Origin: a virus
Direction: 5' to 3' (one strand)
DNA: 64,000 nt
IMG/VR virus record: IMGVR_UViG_3300008448_008955
Location: 32,471-96,470 of that record
A program made the position numbers and the translations under genes. This document shows positions 8,632-16,786 of the stretch, piece after piece; positions within the stretch are counted from its first letter, which is position 1; each line of letters starts with the position of its first letter. Under the pieces are notes generated by a model. That model was not told the origin of the DNA. It did not search any database and saw only the letters and a program-made list of their open reading frames with translations.

Positions 8632-9702
8632 TCAACGGTACATCAAATTGGTCACTGTACCATTGTTAATGATAACATTGGCCATGAGCGTGTTACCAAA
8701 AGTAATAGGCAGATATCCAGAGCCGCCATCGATCACAGTTATTGGCCCACAGGTGCCATCGCTGGCCAAACTAGCCACAGCCCGTGCGCCGGCACCGTTG
8801 CCTACAATAACAACATTGGGCGGAGCAACATAGTTGCTGCCTGGGTTGTTGAGAGTAATTCCTGTGACTACTCCGTTGACCACTGTGGCACTGGCCTGCG
8901 CACCCCATCCCTGACTTTGGTTAAACGACAAACGAAGCAAGGGGTGGAACCCTGCTACATTAAGATAGACTGTACTGGTCTCGTCAAAATACTGTGTAGA
9001 ATCTGTAACGTTGTACCAGGGCGACTCGTAGTCTTCGGCTGCTTGCGCTTTGATTGTTCCTGTGAAATGGGTGAGTTCCATTTTAAACGTGGTCAAACTA
9101 GCACCCAAGGTAGGTATATGACTGCTGTAAAACTCAGTCTGTTGCAAATAATTCAATGGTTGCGGAGTCAGTGCCCAGTCTGGCCAACCCGAAGGTGGAT
9201 TTGCTGGCCAGGAAGTAGGACCATAGATAGTGGGTATGGTCAAATTTACACTGTCTTGAAACTGCGGAAACACTGAGTCCACAATGTTGGCATCGCCGCG
9301 GGCACCTGAATTGTCATCTACAAACACAGCCTGTACATAGTTTCCAGCTGATCGTTGGATGCTGTAACTGGCCGGTTGTGCCAGCAGGTTAATAGTATCG
9401 GTAGTGTTTAACACTACTTTGACACGTCCAGTGCTGGCACTGAGTACTTCCATGTCCTTGGACAGCAACAGTTCATTGCCGTTTTGACCGATTAGACGGA
9501 ATACAAAATTGCTGCCAGTGATGTTTACTGGCTTTTGATCTTGATTGATGAATTCAAACAAAAGCACGTTGTCCACGCCCTTGTTTATGGTTAAATATTT
9601 TGCGTACACTGGGTCATACCTCACAGTAAAGTAACCACCACTGGTGTCAACTAACAAAACTCTGGTTATCTGCTGGTATAAGTAAACGGTGGTTGAATAC
9701 AT
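8632..9702 (-). CDS. Probable virion structural protein
   Basis: A 356-aa protein from the ATG at 9702, which has GAGGATC as Shine-Dalgarno. The N-terminal half is beta-rich without a known motif. The C-terminal third contains two copies of a Gly-rich unit (ITLNNPGSNYVAPPNVVIVG and TVIDGGSGYLPI), the GSGYxxPP-type repeat common in phage baseplate and fibre proteins. A late box lies upstream. Exact position in the virion is unknown. Confidence 0.75.
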   Translation of the reverse strand: MYSTTVYLYQQITRVLLVDTSGGYFTVRYDPVYAKYLTINKGVDNVLLFEFINQDQKPVNITGSNFVFRLIGQNGNELLLSKDMEVLSASTGRVKVVLNTTDTINLLAQPASYSIQRSAGNYVQAVFVDDNSGARGDANIVDSVFPQFQDSVNLTIPTIYGPTSWPANPPSGWPDWALTPQPLNYLQQTEFYSSHIPTLGASLTTFKMELTHFTGTIKAQAAEDYESPWYNVTDSTQYFDETSTVYLNVAGFHPLLRLSFNQSQGWGAQASATVVNGVVTGITLNNPGSNYVAPPNVVIVGNGAGARAVASLASDGTCGPITVIDGGSGYLPITFGNTLMANVIINNGTVTNLMYR

Positions 9703-9718
9703 GGTGATCCTCAAATAA

Positions 9719-9726
9719 TATTTATG
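9719..9726 (-). promoter_or_regulatory. T4-type late promoter box CATAAATA
   Basis: CATAAATA sixteen bases before the ATG at 9702, with GAGGATC between. The box overlaps the start codon of the divergent plus-strand gene at 9724. Confidence 0.6.
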
Positions 9727-10101
9727 GGCAGTGATATCTTTGCAAAATTGGCTGAAAAATACCCTTTCATAACGCTGTGCGTCTATGCTAACAACGAATA
9801 CGTAGGGGTAGTACAAAACAGAGACGACTCTGTTACAACAATCTACGACTTTGGGGCTATTGTTAGCCAGCAAGACAAGATGATGTTTCTAGATTTAGCT
9901 ACTACTTGGTGGTGGGAAAGCAATCGTAGTATACCCATAAACATATTCTTACGCGGAGATTGGGACAGATTCCGACATACCCTACGCACATTCAGTAACA
10001 AAGATTTAGAAATTATTCACGGACCTGTTTGCAGTCTCAGCGATATTACCCGTAAAAAGGTCAAACGCAAGAGTATTACCCTGGTCAAACGTCTTGGTTG
10101 A
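9724..10101 (+). CDS. Hypothetical protein
   Basis: A 125-aa protein beginning MGSDIFAKLAEK with aromatic-rich segments (TTWWWESN, IFLRGDWDRF) and a basic C-terminus (RKKVKRKSITLVKR). It has no signal peptide or membrane span. It sits alone on the plus strand between two minus-strand operons and overlaps the mini-DnaE gene by 17 bases tail to tail. The basic tail could bind nucleic acid, but no family is recognised. Confidence 0.75.
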   Translation: MGSDIFAKLAEKYPFITLCVYANNEYVGVVQNRDDSVTTIYDFGAIVSQQDKMMFLDLATTWWWESNRSIPINIFLRGDWDRFRHTLRTFSNKDLEIIHGPVCSLSDITRKKVKRKSITLVKRLG

Positions 10102-10645
10102 GAAGATTCATATGCAGTGCTACCAAGGCTGCGTAACTGATCGCATGTGCCTTTTTGAATGTGTATCCCCGACTAGTATCTCCATCCCACACTGACGCAA
10201 ACACTTCTGCCCAGGGTTGCCGTTGTAGGTGTGCTTTACCTGGACGAATAATTGATATAAAAGCAGCCAGTCTTGGTATGCTGTCTGGCTTCATTTCTTT
10301 TAACAAATCATAGTAATTGCCCACGTGCGCCAACTGGCCGACCCAGTGCGCATCAGTCCACAGTCGACTCCAAGGAGGAGTTGCTGCCAACATAGCTTCA
10401 TAGTGTTCAGGACTCTGAATCAAGCTGTACACACTCATGTTCAGGAAGTCCAGCTTGAAGTAGCCACGTTGTTCTGCTGTTTCATAATCAATGGCCGCAC
10501 ACTGGTTCACCGGATCTTGCGGAATGTCAGTGACATACACTCCCGAATTGTGCCGTCGCCCATCGCTTTGTCGTGCGGCTGTGTGCTGAATCAAATTCAG
10601 CACAGCATTTCGGTCAGCAAAGTCCAAGTCAATATCTGCGCTCAT
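10085..10645 (-). CDS. Miniature DnaE (DNA polymerase III alpha)-like protein
   Basis: Only 186 aa, yet it carries in order the landmarks of the bacterial DnaE palm: DIDLDF at 4-9 (DnaE PDxDxDF, two catalytic aspartates), RHNSGVYV at 31-38 (DnaE HAAGVVI), AEQRGYFKLDFL at 57-68 (DnaE LLKFDFLGL, third catalytic Asp as D66), IRPG at 133-136 and GYTFKKAHAISYA at 160-172 (DnaE FNKSHAAAYA). DnaE enzymes exceed 1000 residues, so PHP, thumb, fingers and most of the palm are absent or reduced. It may be a catalytic remnant, a polymerase accessory or a repurposed nucleotidyltransferase. It overlaps the upstream gene as ATGA. Confidence 0.7.
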   Translation of the reverse strand: MSADIDLDFADRNAVLNLIQHTAARQSDGRRHNSGVYVTDIPQDPVNQCAAIDYETAEQRGYFKLDFLNMSVYSLIQSPEHYEAMLAATPPWSRLWTDAHWVGQLAHVGNYYDLLKEMKPDSIPRLAAFISIIRPGKAHLQRQPWAEVFASVWDGDTSRGYTFKKAHAISYAALVALHMNLLNQDV

Positions 10646-10989
10646 TTTGTATCACACAATGCCATGGCTATCTTTAGTGCATCTTCGGCTCGATCACGTG
10701 CCAGCAAAGCATCTGCTACCGTGGGGTGTGTTCGAGCTAACGCTTGCATACGCTCTTCCTCGACCATTTTAGTTTGTGCCCATTGTATAATTTCTCTAGT
10801 CTCGTTGTCTAGCTCAATTTGCGGATAACTAGATGTCATGGGCAACCATGAGCTGCCATCATACACTTCAATATTGTTACCGTTGTACCGTACCATGCCG
10901 GCACTGGGTCGACTCATGTCTACGTAAGGTGAATTGTACACATTGCCTGCAATGTGTATTCCTTGTCCGCCTGTGATATTTCTAATCAT
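10642..10989 (-). CDS. Hypothetical protein, structural-like N-terminus
   Basis: A 115-aa protein. The first 55 residues (AGMVRYNGNNIEVYDGSSW) resemble the short beta-domain found at phage fibre tips, which is often written as GxxRYN...vYdGssW. The rest is a charged helical segment (NETREIIQWAQTKMVEEE). It overlaps the mini-DnaE gene by an ATGA. Probably virion-associated, by composition only. Confidence 0.75.
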   Translation of the reverse strand: MIRNITGGQGIHIAGNVYNSPYVDMSRPSAGMVRYNGNNIEVYDGSSWLPMTSSYPQIELDNETREIIQWAQTKMVEEERMQALARTHPTVADALLARDRAEDALKIAMALCDTK

Positions 10990-10990
10990 A

Positions 10991-11677
10991 TTACCATCCT
11001 GCTTGAGTTAGTATTTCTTGAGCATACAGTTTATCTTTGGGGTGCTCTTTGAATTTCTTTTGCCATACATCAGAATTGATATAGGGCCATACTATTGCCA
11101 GTTGTTCTGTGTTGAGCTCACCTAGAAATTTCTGACCAGACTCAGAATTATAAATGGCCCACGGACTGACACGACCGCTTGTTATTGCATAACATATAGC
11201 ATTGGAATTGCCATAACGCAAACAGTCATGTGCTGGATGCCCTGTTTTCTCGTTCCAGTCCATGCTGTATTCTATTGATCTAGCTAGCGCATCGTCCACT
11301 GCTTCAGTTGGCAAGTAATACTGAAGATACTCTGTGTAGATCTGATCGCTGCACCAGCGGTCAATCTTTTTGTTTTGTTTTAATAACCAGTCCATAAAAC
11401 GCGGCGGGTTGATTACTCGTGTATCTACACAGTAGCGTCCAAATTTTACAAAGGCCTTGTAATAAGCACTGTCAGCAAAGTCATCGAATGTCTTGGCTGC
11501 CGAAGGTTGTAGTGTACGATAAAATAGTAAAAATGCATGGAGGCCTAATTGAACTCCACGCTCGCTCTTTTCTAATCTACGTCTCTTGCGTTCACACATG
11601 TGCACCAGTACACTGCTTTCGCGTACAAATGTCTTGTTACAAAACTCGCAGACAAATTTATTTTGTGTCTGTTCCAT
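10991..11677 (-). CDS. Zinc-finger protein
   Basis: A 228-aa protein (from the ATG at 11677; an in-frame ATG at 11695 is possible). The N-terminus carries a C2HC finger: C10, C13, H26, C28, followed by a basic stretch (ERKRRRLEKSER). The rest is helical and aromatic-rich with no catalytic motif. The finger suggests DNA or RNA binding. It overlaps the gp62-like gene upstream and sits in a replication-associated run, so a transcription or replication accessory role is an inference. Confidence 0.8.
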   Translation of the reverse strand: MEQTQNKFVCEFCNKTFVRESSVLVHMCERKRRRLEKSERGVQLGLHAFLLFYRTLQPSAAKTFDDFADSAYYKAFVKFGRYCVDTRVINPPRFMDWLLKQNKKIDRWCSDQIYTEYLQYYLPTEAVDDALARSIEYSMDWNEKTGHPAHDCLRYGNSNAICYAITSGRVSPWAIYNSESGQKFLGELNTEQLAIVWPYINSDVWQKKFKEHPKDKLYAQEILTQAGW

Positions 11678-12107
11678 GCTTGCGCAAATACTCATCTAAT
11701 TCTTTTTTGGTTGTAATGGTAGCCAATAGATCTAGTTCGTCACTTTTGTAATTCGGGAATAGTTCAGCCAGTTGTTTACGAACAGCACCACTACCTTCTT
11801 TCTTTTTAGGCGAGATCCAATTGTGTTTGAACGCACCCATGTCAGGACTCACTGTGGTGGCCATGAGCCATTGCAATTTTTTATGGCGTGTGGAGTTGAA
11901 ACTAAAAAAGTGTTTGTTCAGTCTTTCGTTGGTTGAAATCACATAGAACTCCTGTAAGTCACGCGATCCTTCCACGCAACTTCCCCAACGGATCATCAGG
12001 AACGGAGCAAACTTTTTGCGTTCTTCATCTGTAAGCTCGTCGTAGAAGTCTCGATTCTTGCGATCAAATTGTCGCATCTCGTTGGCAATGTTTAGTTTGT
12101 CACTCAT
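11658..12107 (-). CDS. 62: Probable clamp-loader small subunit (gp62-like)
   Basis: A 149-aa protein. The order ELTDEERKKFAPFLMIRW, then FYVISTNERLNKHFF, then KLQWLMA, a Lys-rich loop (WISPKKK) and a C-terminal helix (DELDLLATITTKKELDEYL) matches my recollection of the phage clamp-loader A subunit family (T4 gp62). That family helps the gp44 ATPase load the gp45 sliding clamp. No gp44 or gp45 gene is in the window. There is no ATPase motif, as expected for gp62. It overlaps its neighbours as ATGA and by 20 bases. A profile search would settle the call. Confidence 0.6.
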   Translation of the reverse strand: MSDKLNIANEMRQFDRKNRDFYDELTDEERKKFAPFLMIRWGSCVEGSRDLQEFYVISTNERLNKHFFSFNSTRHKKLQWLMATTVSPDMGAFKHNWISPKKKEGSGAVRKQLAELFPNYKSDELDLLATITTKKELDEYLRKHGTDTK

Positions 12108-12349
12108 GGGGTTTTCTTTAAATTATACAACACAAACAACTGATCCAGCAACTCACGCATAGCCGGATCTGTTTCGCACATGGTCAGAACATGGTTTATT
12201 TCGCTGCGATATCCTCGCATGGCTAGGCCTGAATCGTTGTTGTCGGCCCACCCTACCATTCGTCGCTTGGTTTCGCCAAACTTACGAGCATAGATTCGAT
12301 TGTCCACTCGCTCGTAGATGTAAGTTGCACCAGGAGTTAGATTGCCCAT
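12104..12349 (-). CDS. Small hypothetical protein
   Basis: An 81-aa protein, MGNLTPGATYIYERVDNRIYARK, with basic middle and helical C-terminus ending in a hydrophobic segment (MRELLDQLFVLYNL). Its start overlaps the cupin stop as TAATG and its stop overlaps the next start as ATGA, so it is translationally coupled. No function recognised. Confidence 0.75.
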   Translation of the reverse strand: MGNLTPGATYIYERVDNRIYARKFGETKRRMVGWADNNDSGLAMRGYRSEINHVLTMCETDPAMRELLDQLFVLYNLKKTP

Positions 12350-12684
12350 TAGTGATTCCGTTTGCCATCAAACACACAGTTGAATATCAAGTTCTGTTCG
12401 CCGTCGTTGATTACTCTATGAAATGCGCCATCGGGAATCAGGATAATGTCGCCGGCATTGACTCTGAACTTTTGTTCATTTACTATCATCATACCTGTGC
12501 CTTTTACAAAGAAGTAAACTTCTTCTTGTCCCTCATGACTATGGCCACGTGTGGCCTGTCCTCGATACAGTTTGGTTGAACTCAGCACAAGATTGTTCAA
12601 GGTCTTGTTGTCTTTCAACAAGTAGGTTTCGTTGTCTTTGACTATTTCTCCACCAACGTCGTTCACAGTATATTTCAAGTTCAT
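12349..12684 (-). CDS. Cupin-domain protein
   Basis: A 111-aa single-domain cupin. Motif 1 is RGHSHEGQEEVYFFVKG with metal ligands H48, H50 and E54, and motif 2 is IPDGAFHRV with H89. Cupins include sugar isomerases, epimerases and small-molecule dioxygenases. In a phage with a sugar island, a carbohydrate role is reasonable but not shown. It is coupled to the following 81-aa gene by TAATG. Confidence 0.88.
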   Translation of the reverse strand: MNLKYTVNDVGGEIVKDNETYLLKDNKTLNNLVLSSTKLYRGQATRGHSHEGQEEVYFFVKGTGMMIVNEQKFRVNAGDIILIPDGAFHRVINDGEQNLIFNCVFDGKRNH

Positions 12685-12688
12685 AAGA

Positions 12689-13189
12689 TCACCATGCTTT
12701 GTTGTAGTCTACAATTTCGCAGTTGCGACTGACGTCTTTGACAAAGTAAACGCATTCAGGATTGTCGCCGTCAGTAATTGGCACCGCTAACAATTGTCCA
12801 TTTTTTAACTTTGGTGCATACCAAGACACTTCGTGATAGACATCTAAGATTTCAATGTCAGGAAAACTAGGTCTAAAACTACTAAGTGGGTTGAATTGGA
12901 ATACCTTGAACCCACGGTCATTGATTGAAGTTAATGGTAACACTTCAAGATCACCCATGTCGGGTTCTCCTATCAGGACCTGCCAGTCCATGGGCATACG
13001 AATAGTATGTTCTCCAATGCGTAACACCAGAGCTGGCGAATTAAAACTTTCTAAAAATATTAGAGGAATAAAATAATAGTCTGGTTCAGCAGGATTAGAG
13101 TTGTCTAATATGCTGAAACGCATGTCGTCTATTTCTTCAGGAAGATGATCTAGATCGTAGGTTTGATTGTCAAGTGTAAGAATTCTCAT
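12689..13189 (-). CDS. Hypothetical protein
   Basis: A 166-aa soluble protein, acidic, with a conserved-looking core (RMPMDWQVLIGEPDMGDLEVLPL and NDRGFKVFQFNPLSSF). Nothing resembling a catalytic motif is visible. It heads a five- to seven-gene minus-strand run and is divergent from the methyltransferase at 13239, with only about 50 bases between them. I have an impression of related unnamed proteins in T4-like phages but cannot name the family. Confidence 0.75.
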   Translation of the reverse strand: MRILTLDNQTYDLDHLPEEIDDMRFSILDNSNPAEPDYYFIPLIFLESFNSPALVLRIGEHTIRMPMDWQVLIGEPDMGDLEVLPLTSINDRGFKVFQFNPLSSFRPSFPDIEILDVYHEVSWYAPKLKNGQLLAVPITDGDNPECVYFVKDVSRNCEIVDYNKAW

Positions 13190-13238
13190 ATCATTATTTT
13201 ACAGGTTCCTATACATAAAGTCAACTATATAGTATAGT

Positions 13239-14006
13239 ATGATTACCAAAACATCAATTTATTATCAAGAAGATCTTGCACCAGCATTTGAATTGTCACC
13301 GTTTTTATCGCATGGCACCTGCACAGTATGCAACAAAAACACAGAGTTTGCAATTGACTCTGATTATCCTGACTTGTTTATGACCTACCGGGAAAGTGCT
13401 AGATGTGTGCAATGCAATCTAATAGCCAGACAACGTGTGGTCATGACTGCTGTAAAACTTTTTGCTCAGCCTGGAAATGTTGTTTACTTACAAGAACAAG
13501 TGACCAGCAGCTATGAATGGGCGGTAAAAAATCTCACTGAGTGTACTGTAATTGGCAGCGAGTATGTGCCCAATGGCGGTCCGCCTGACATACGCCACGA
13601 GAATGTCGAAAGTTTGTCATTTGCTGATGCTAGCACGGATATTATTGTGAGTCAAGATGTATTCGAACATGTGGCCAATCCCTGGCAAGGGTTTGCTGAA
13701 TGTTATAGAGTGCTTATTCCTGGTGGCCGTATGTTTATGACCATTCCCTTTGCCGGCGATCCTGCTCATCTTACTGTTGATCGTGTGAAACAAGGACTAC
13801 CTGATCGTTATCACGGCAATCCACTCAACGACCAAGGTAGTCTAGTGTATTCAGATTTTGGCTGGGATCTAGTGAGACGACTAAAAAAAATCGGCTTTGC
13901 AGTAGAAATGTCTGTGTATCGTTGTAGTGAACTGGGCTGGGCTAGTCCTATACTGCTGTTCGAGTTGATCAAGCCAGTTTCATCCAATCCAGTCGTTCCT
14001 GTGTGA
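13239..14006 (+). CDS. SAM-dependent methyltransferase with N-terminal Cys motifs
   Basis: A 255-aa protein. The N-terminus has two CxxC pairs (CTVC and CVQC), a small zinc-ribbon-like unit. The rest matches class I methyltransferases of the type-11 kind: QDVFEHVANPW (post-II motif), ECYRVLIPGGRMFM (motif VI/VII). The glycine-rich motif I is poorly kept, being replaced by YLQEQVTSSY, so SAM binding needs checking. Such genes often accompany sugar biosynthesis clusters. The AT-rich TATAGTATAGT lies directly before the ATG without a Shine-Dalgarno sequence. It overlaps uvsW tail to tail by 38 bases. Confidence 0.8.
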   Translation: MITKTSIYYQEDLAPAFELSPFLSHGTCTVCNKNTEFAIDSDYPDLFMTYRESARCVQCNLIARQRVVMTAVKLFAQPGNVVYLQEQVTSSYEWAVKNLTECTVIGSEYVPNGGPPDIRHENVESLSFADASTDIIVSQDVFEHVANPWQGFAECYRVLIPGGRMFMTIPFAGDPAHLTVDRVKQGLPDRYHGNPLNDQGSLVYSDFGWDLVRRLKKIGFAVEMSVYRCSELGWASPILLFELIKPVSSNPVVPV

Positions 14007-15438
14007 AAGGATAATTGGCTTCTTTGTAGTAGGCTTTGCGCTTGGTCAAGTGGCGTTTAGCAAACTTGCAAGTGCTAGTTACATCCCAGATCTCCACATG
14101 ATCTTTATCTTCCGCCTTACGTATGCCACGGCCAATCGACTGAATGACTCTAGTAAAACTCTTACCAGACTCAACCATAACCAAATTAAAAATACGGGGG
14201 ATGTTAATACCAACAGCAGCCACCCCATATGTTGCCACAATGATTTTATCTGTTGCTTCAGCCACTTCATCATATTCGCTTTGTCTATCTTTGGATTTTG
14301 TTGCGCCCGACACAAACACCGCCCGGTCCCCTAGTCTTTCAACCAAGGCATGTCCAGCAGCCACACGATCCACCAGCACCAAGGTATTGCCTGTTTCGTT
14401 TACTTGACGGACCAATGCCGCTATAGCATCCAGTCGGCCTGACTCTTCCAGCAAATACTTTAGTTCTTTTTGATAGTCTGCAAACTCCACATGATCCATT
14501 AGTTGCACAATGTTGACGTGACACTGCGCTAACACTCCTTGCTGTTGTAATTCGTTGGCCGACAGTCTACCTATCACAGGACCCAAGCTAACCAACAGTG
14601 CTTGGCTTTCGAACTTTTCTTTTGGCACAGTACCTGTTAAACCCCAACGAATTGGCACTTGCGCCATTACACTGGTCAGCAGGGTTTTTAATGCATCTGC
14701 TTTGGCCATGTGTACTTCATCTACCATGACACATACCACACCCTCAATAAAATCCTGTATGGTGCAATCGCCTACACCGGCTTTGGTGTTCTTCAACAGC
14801 ACATTGAGACTTTGCCAGGTACATATGGTATGTGTACGACCCCACTCTTTGCGATCACCAAAATATACACCAACATCCAGGCCCAAGTTTACATAATCCC
14901 GTTCAGTCTGGCGCACAAGATCTTTGTTGGGCACAATAACAATTGATCTACCATGTGCTTCCACTGCGGCACTCAGCGTAGCAGTCATAATTGTTTTGCC
15001 GGCGCCTGTGGCCACTTCTTGTATGCACTGCGGATTTTGTAGGAAGTTATTGATGATTTCAACTTGATAATCACGCAACATCACAGGCTGCCCCTCAGCA
15101 GGATGTCCTTTGGGCCAGGTCTTGTGAGCCCAGGTAAGCTCTTCCACTACATTAAAATCAAATGTATTAGAATATGTACGTTGGTCATCTAGCTCGATAT
15201 CGTAGTCGTACTGTTCTAAAATAGGAATGATTTCGGGCAGTAAGTTTGTGTATGTAGATCCACCTAGTTGGAAGTAACTGACTTTGCCGTCCCATCGTCC
15301 TAGGCGTACTGCTGGAAGATACCTTGCATAAGGCACATCATATTTGAAGGTGTTTACTAATTTCTTACGACAGTCTAGATCCAGACCTTCAATCTTGATG
15401 TTGACTTCGTCACGTATTTGTATTGTGCATTGTTTCAT
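13969..15438 (-). CDS. uvsW: UvsW-type DNA/RNA helicase
   Basis: A 489-aa superfamily 2 helicase. Motif I is ATGAGKT at 143-149, motif II DEVH at 240-243, motif III LTGT, and motif VI QSIGRGIRK. The N-terminal domain (1-115) is the small UvsW substrate-recognition region. T4 UvsW (503 aa) unwinds branched DNA and R-loops and moves replication from origin- to recombination-dependent mode. Length and motifs match. It overlaps the upstream gene by four bases (ATGA), so both likely come from the promoter at 16304. Confidence 0.93.
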   Translation of the reverse strand: MKQCTIQIRDEVNIKIEGLDLDCRKKLVNTFKYDVPYARYLPAVRLGRWDGKVSYFQLGGSTYTNLLPEIIPILEQYDYDIELDDQRTYSNTFDFNVVEELTWAHKTWPKGHPAEGQPVMLRDYQVEIINNFLQNPQCIQEVATGAGKTIMTATLSAAVEAHGRSIVIVPNKDLVRQTERDYVNLGLDVGVYFGDRKEWGRTHTICTWQSLNVLLKNTKAGVGDCTIQDFIEGVVCVMVDEVHMAKADALKTLLTSVMAQVPIRWGLTGTVPKEKFESQALLVSLGPVIGRLSANELQQQGVLAQCHVNIVQLMDHVEFADYQKELKYLLEESGRLDAIAALVRQVNETGNTLVLVDRVAAGHALVERLGDRAVFVSGATKSKDRQSEYDEVAEATDKIIVATYGVAAVGINIPRIFNLVMVESGKSFTRVIQSIGRGIRKAEDKDHVEIWDVTSTCKFAKRHLTKRKAYYKEANYPFTQERLDWMKLA

Positions 15439-16298
15439 TCTAATGTTACTTTTGTTACATGCTGGCGCTGGGCAATTTCGGCTAGTAAGGTACTGCGTGA
15501 CACCGTCTCGACCAGCTGGGCAAGAGGGAAACGCAATGGTAGTGCTCTTGTATTATACACGTTTTCTATGCCACGAGCAAGGAAAAATTCTTGGTGTTCC
15601 TGTATGTATTTTGCCATGCTGGGTGTTTTAGACTCTAGGTCTTGATTGTAAAATGCCACATTGAAATCGGCACTGTAGTGATCAAATGGACGGAACGCAT
15701 CGTCGCCAATGTATTGGTCATTGTCGTGCGCAAGGTCTTCTACAGTCTTGCCTATCTCAGCATAGTTCAAATACACAGTGCCAAATCGTATTTTCATTGT
15801 GCCATGTTGTCGTTGTAGCACAGGATCCAATTGTTGTGTCTTGGGCATGCCGTACCAGGTACACACAAACCTATGTGGGTTAGTACCCAGTACACTTTCA
15901 CATCTATGCACTGCTATGTTTAAAGAAGCCAAGGCCTCACGAACTGGCACTGGCGCACGATGCCAGAATCTTGTGTTTTGTTGATCTAACAGTCCGTGAT
16001 ACTGCTCAAAGATATTGTGCAGATAGTTCAAACAATTTTGATCAAATGTAAATGGATGCCGTATGATGTACTCATAGGAGTTTATGGTTTCAATGCATTG
16101 TTTAATCATGTCAATAGCACGGGCAGTTTCCTCTGCAGGAGTGCCGAATCCATAAAATCTATCTGGATGATCTAGAGGCCACGCATCGCGCTGACTCATA
16201 CGTTCTAGCCATAGCTCAGTTATGGGATTGGCTAGCAGTTGGAATCGTAGTGTTAAAGGGGAGTCATGGCCTAACTCAATAAGCAAGTGTTGAGGCAT
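15435..16298 (-). CDS. Hypothetical protein in uvsW operon
   Basis: A 287-aa soluble protein from the ATG at 16298 (MPQHLLIELG). It is rich in His, Tyr and Arg. The C-terminal part (PFDHYSADFNVAFYNQD, MAKYIQEHQEFFLARGIENVYN) shows conserved-looking aromatic motifs but no known domain. It begins five bases after a TATACT -10, so translation is probably leaderless. It precedes uvsW with a four-base overlap. Function unknown, perhaps in recombination. Confidence 0.8.
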   Translation of the reverse strand: MPQHLLIELGHDSPLTLRFQLLANPITELWLERMSQRDAWPLDHPDRFYGFGTPAEETARAIDMIKQCIETINSYEYIIRHPFTFDQNCLNYLHNIFEQYHGLLDQQNTRFWHRAPVPVREALASLNIAVHRCESVLGTNPHRFVCTWYGMPKTQQLDPVLQRQHGTMKIRFGTVYLNYAEIGKTVEDLAHDNDQYIGDDAFRPFDHYSADFNVAFYNQDLESKTPSMAKYIQEHQEFFLARGIENVYNTRALPLRFPLAQLVETVSRSTLLAEIAQRQHVTKVTLE

Positions 16299-16303
16299 AT
16301 ACA

Positions 16304-16332
16304 AGTATATAGCACAATACAATTGAAGTCAA
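16304..16332 (-). promoter_or_regulatory. Sigma70-type promoter of the uvsW operon
   Basis: TTGACT (16327-16332), a 17-base spacer, then TATACT (16304-16309), only five bases from the ATG at 16298. The -35 overlaps the T-run of the preceding terminator. No room for a Shine-Dalgarno sequence. Confidence 0.75.
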
Positions 16333-16362
16333 AAAAGCAGGTACCTTTTTAGGGGTACCTGC
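16331..16362 (-). terminator. Intrinsic terminator after the AAA+/miniprotein operon
   Basis: GCAGGTACC (on the minus strand complementary to 16354-16362) pairs with GGTACCTGC (complementary to 16337-16345), followed by a run of six T. It stops minus-strand transcription just before the uvsW-operon promoter. Confidence 0.85.
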
Positions 16363-16416
16363 TGTAAAGCCTGGGCCGGAGCCAACCGTATAGTGCCCAG
16401 GAAAAAAGGAAATGAA

Positions 16417-16521
16417 CTACCTCACCACTACCACTTGAAAACCTTGTTGCTGTTGTTCGTCTGCTTCATCTTTGGTATCCACAGCAAACAAAAACAACTC
16501 ACCATCATAAATTTTGTACAT
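16417..16521 (-). CDS. Miniprotein, 34 aa
   Basis: MYKIYDGELFLFAVDTKDEA then a Gln-rich stretch, ending VVVVR. The ATG at 16521 has AAGGAAC as Shine-Dalgarno at a good distance. It is the last gene before the terminator at 16331-16362. Too short for family assignment. Support comes from the ribosome site and the operon position. Confidence 0.5.
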   Translation of the reverse strand: MYKIYDGELFLFAVDTKDEADEQQQQGFQVVVVR

Positions 16522-16529
16522 AGTGTTCC

Positions 16530-16682
16530 TTAAAAAATAGCATTTGCGGCTGCCGCGGCATTCCAGGCGCTGAACACAATGTTCATCCAGCCCAACCCGT
16601 TGTGACCTGCTTCAAAATCTCGTTTGGCCCATTTAAGCATGAGCCAGGCAAGAAAAATATTTAAAATAGTCCAACCACTCAT
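16530..16682 (-). CDS. Small membrane-type protein, 50 aa
   Basis: Begins MSGWTILNIFLAWLMLKWAK: one hydrophobic helix followed by a basic/charged loop and an Ala-rich C-terminus (AWNAAAAANAIF). The start overlaps the stop of the 35-aa gene as ATGA, so it is translationally coupled. Predicted inner-membrane peptide. Function unknown. See the AAA+ ATPase upstream. Confidence 0.55.
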   Translation of the reverse strand: MSGWTILNIFLAWLMLKWAKRDFEAGHNGLGWMNIVFSAWNAAAAANAIF

Positions 16683-16786
16683 GCTATCACCGCAATCAAA
16701 AATATAAACAAAGCCACAACAGGGTGTCCAAACAACAAGGCCATCATGGCAAGTATAGTGCCAAAGAAAGCCTTGTCGGAGCCCAT
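16679..16786 (-). CDS. Small membrane-type protein, 35 aa
   Basis: A single hydrophobic helix of about 28 residues after MGSDKAF. Its ATG overlaps the stop of the AAA+ ATPase as TAATG, and its own stop overlaps the next ATG as ATGA. This chain of couplings is the main evidence that it is real. Probably membrane-inserted. Confidence 0.55.
   Translation of the reverse strand: MGSDKAFFGTILAMMALLFGHPVVALFIFLIAVIA

Noticed and set aside
8590-9276. A 228-codon plus-strand frame opposite the structural gene at 8632-9702
   Set aside because: Composition is Cys/Ile-rich and motif-free, without a promoter or ribosome site, and the minus-strand gene has repeats and a late box.
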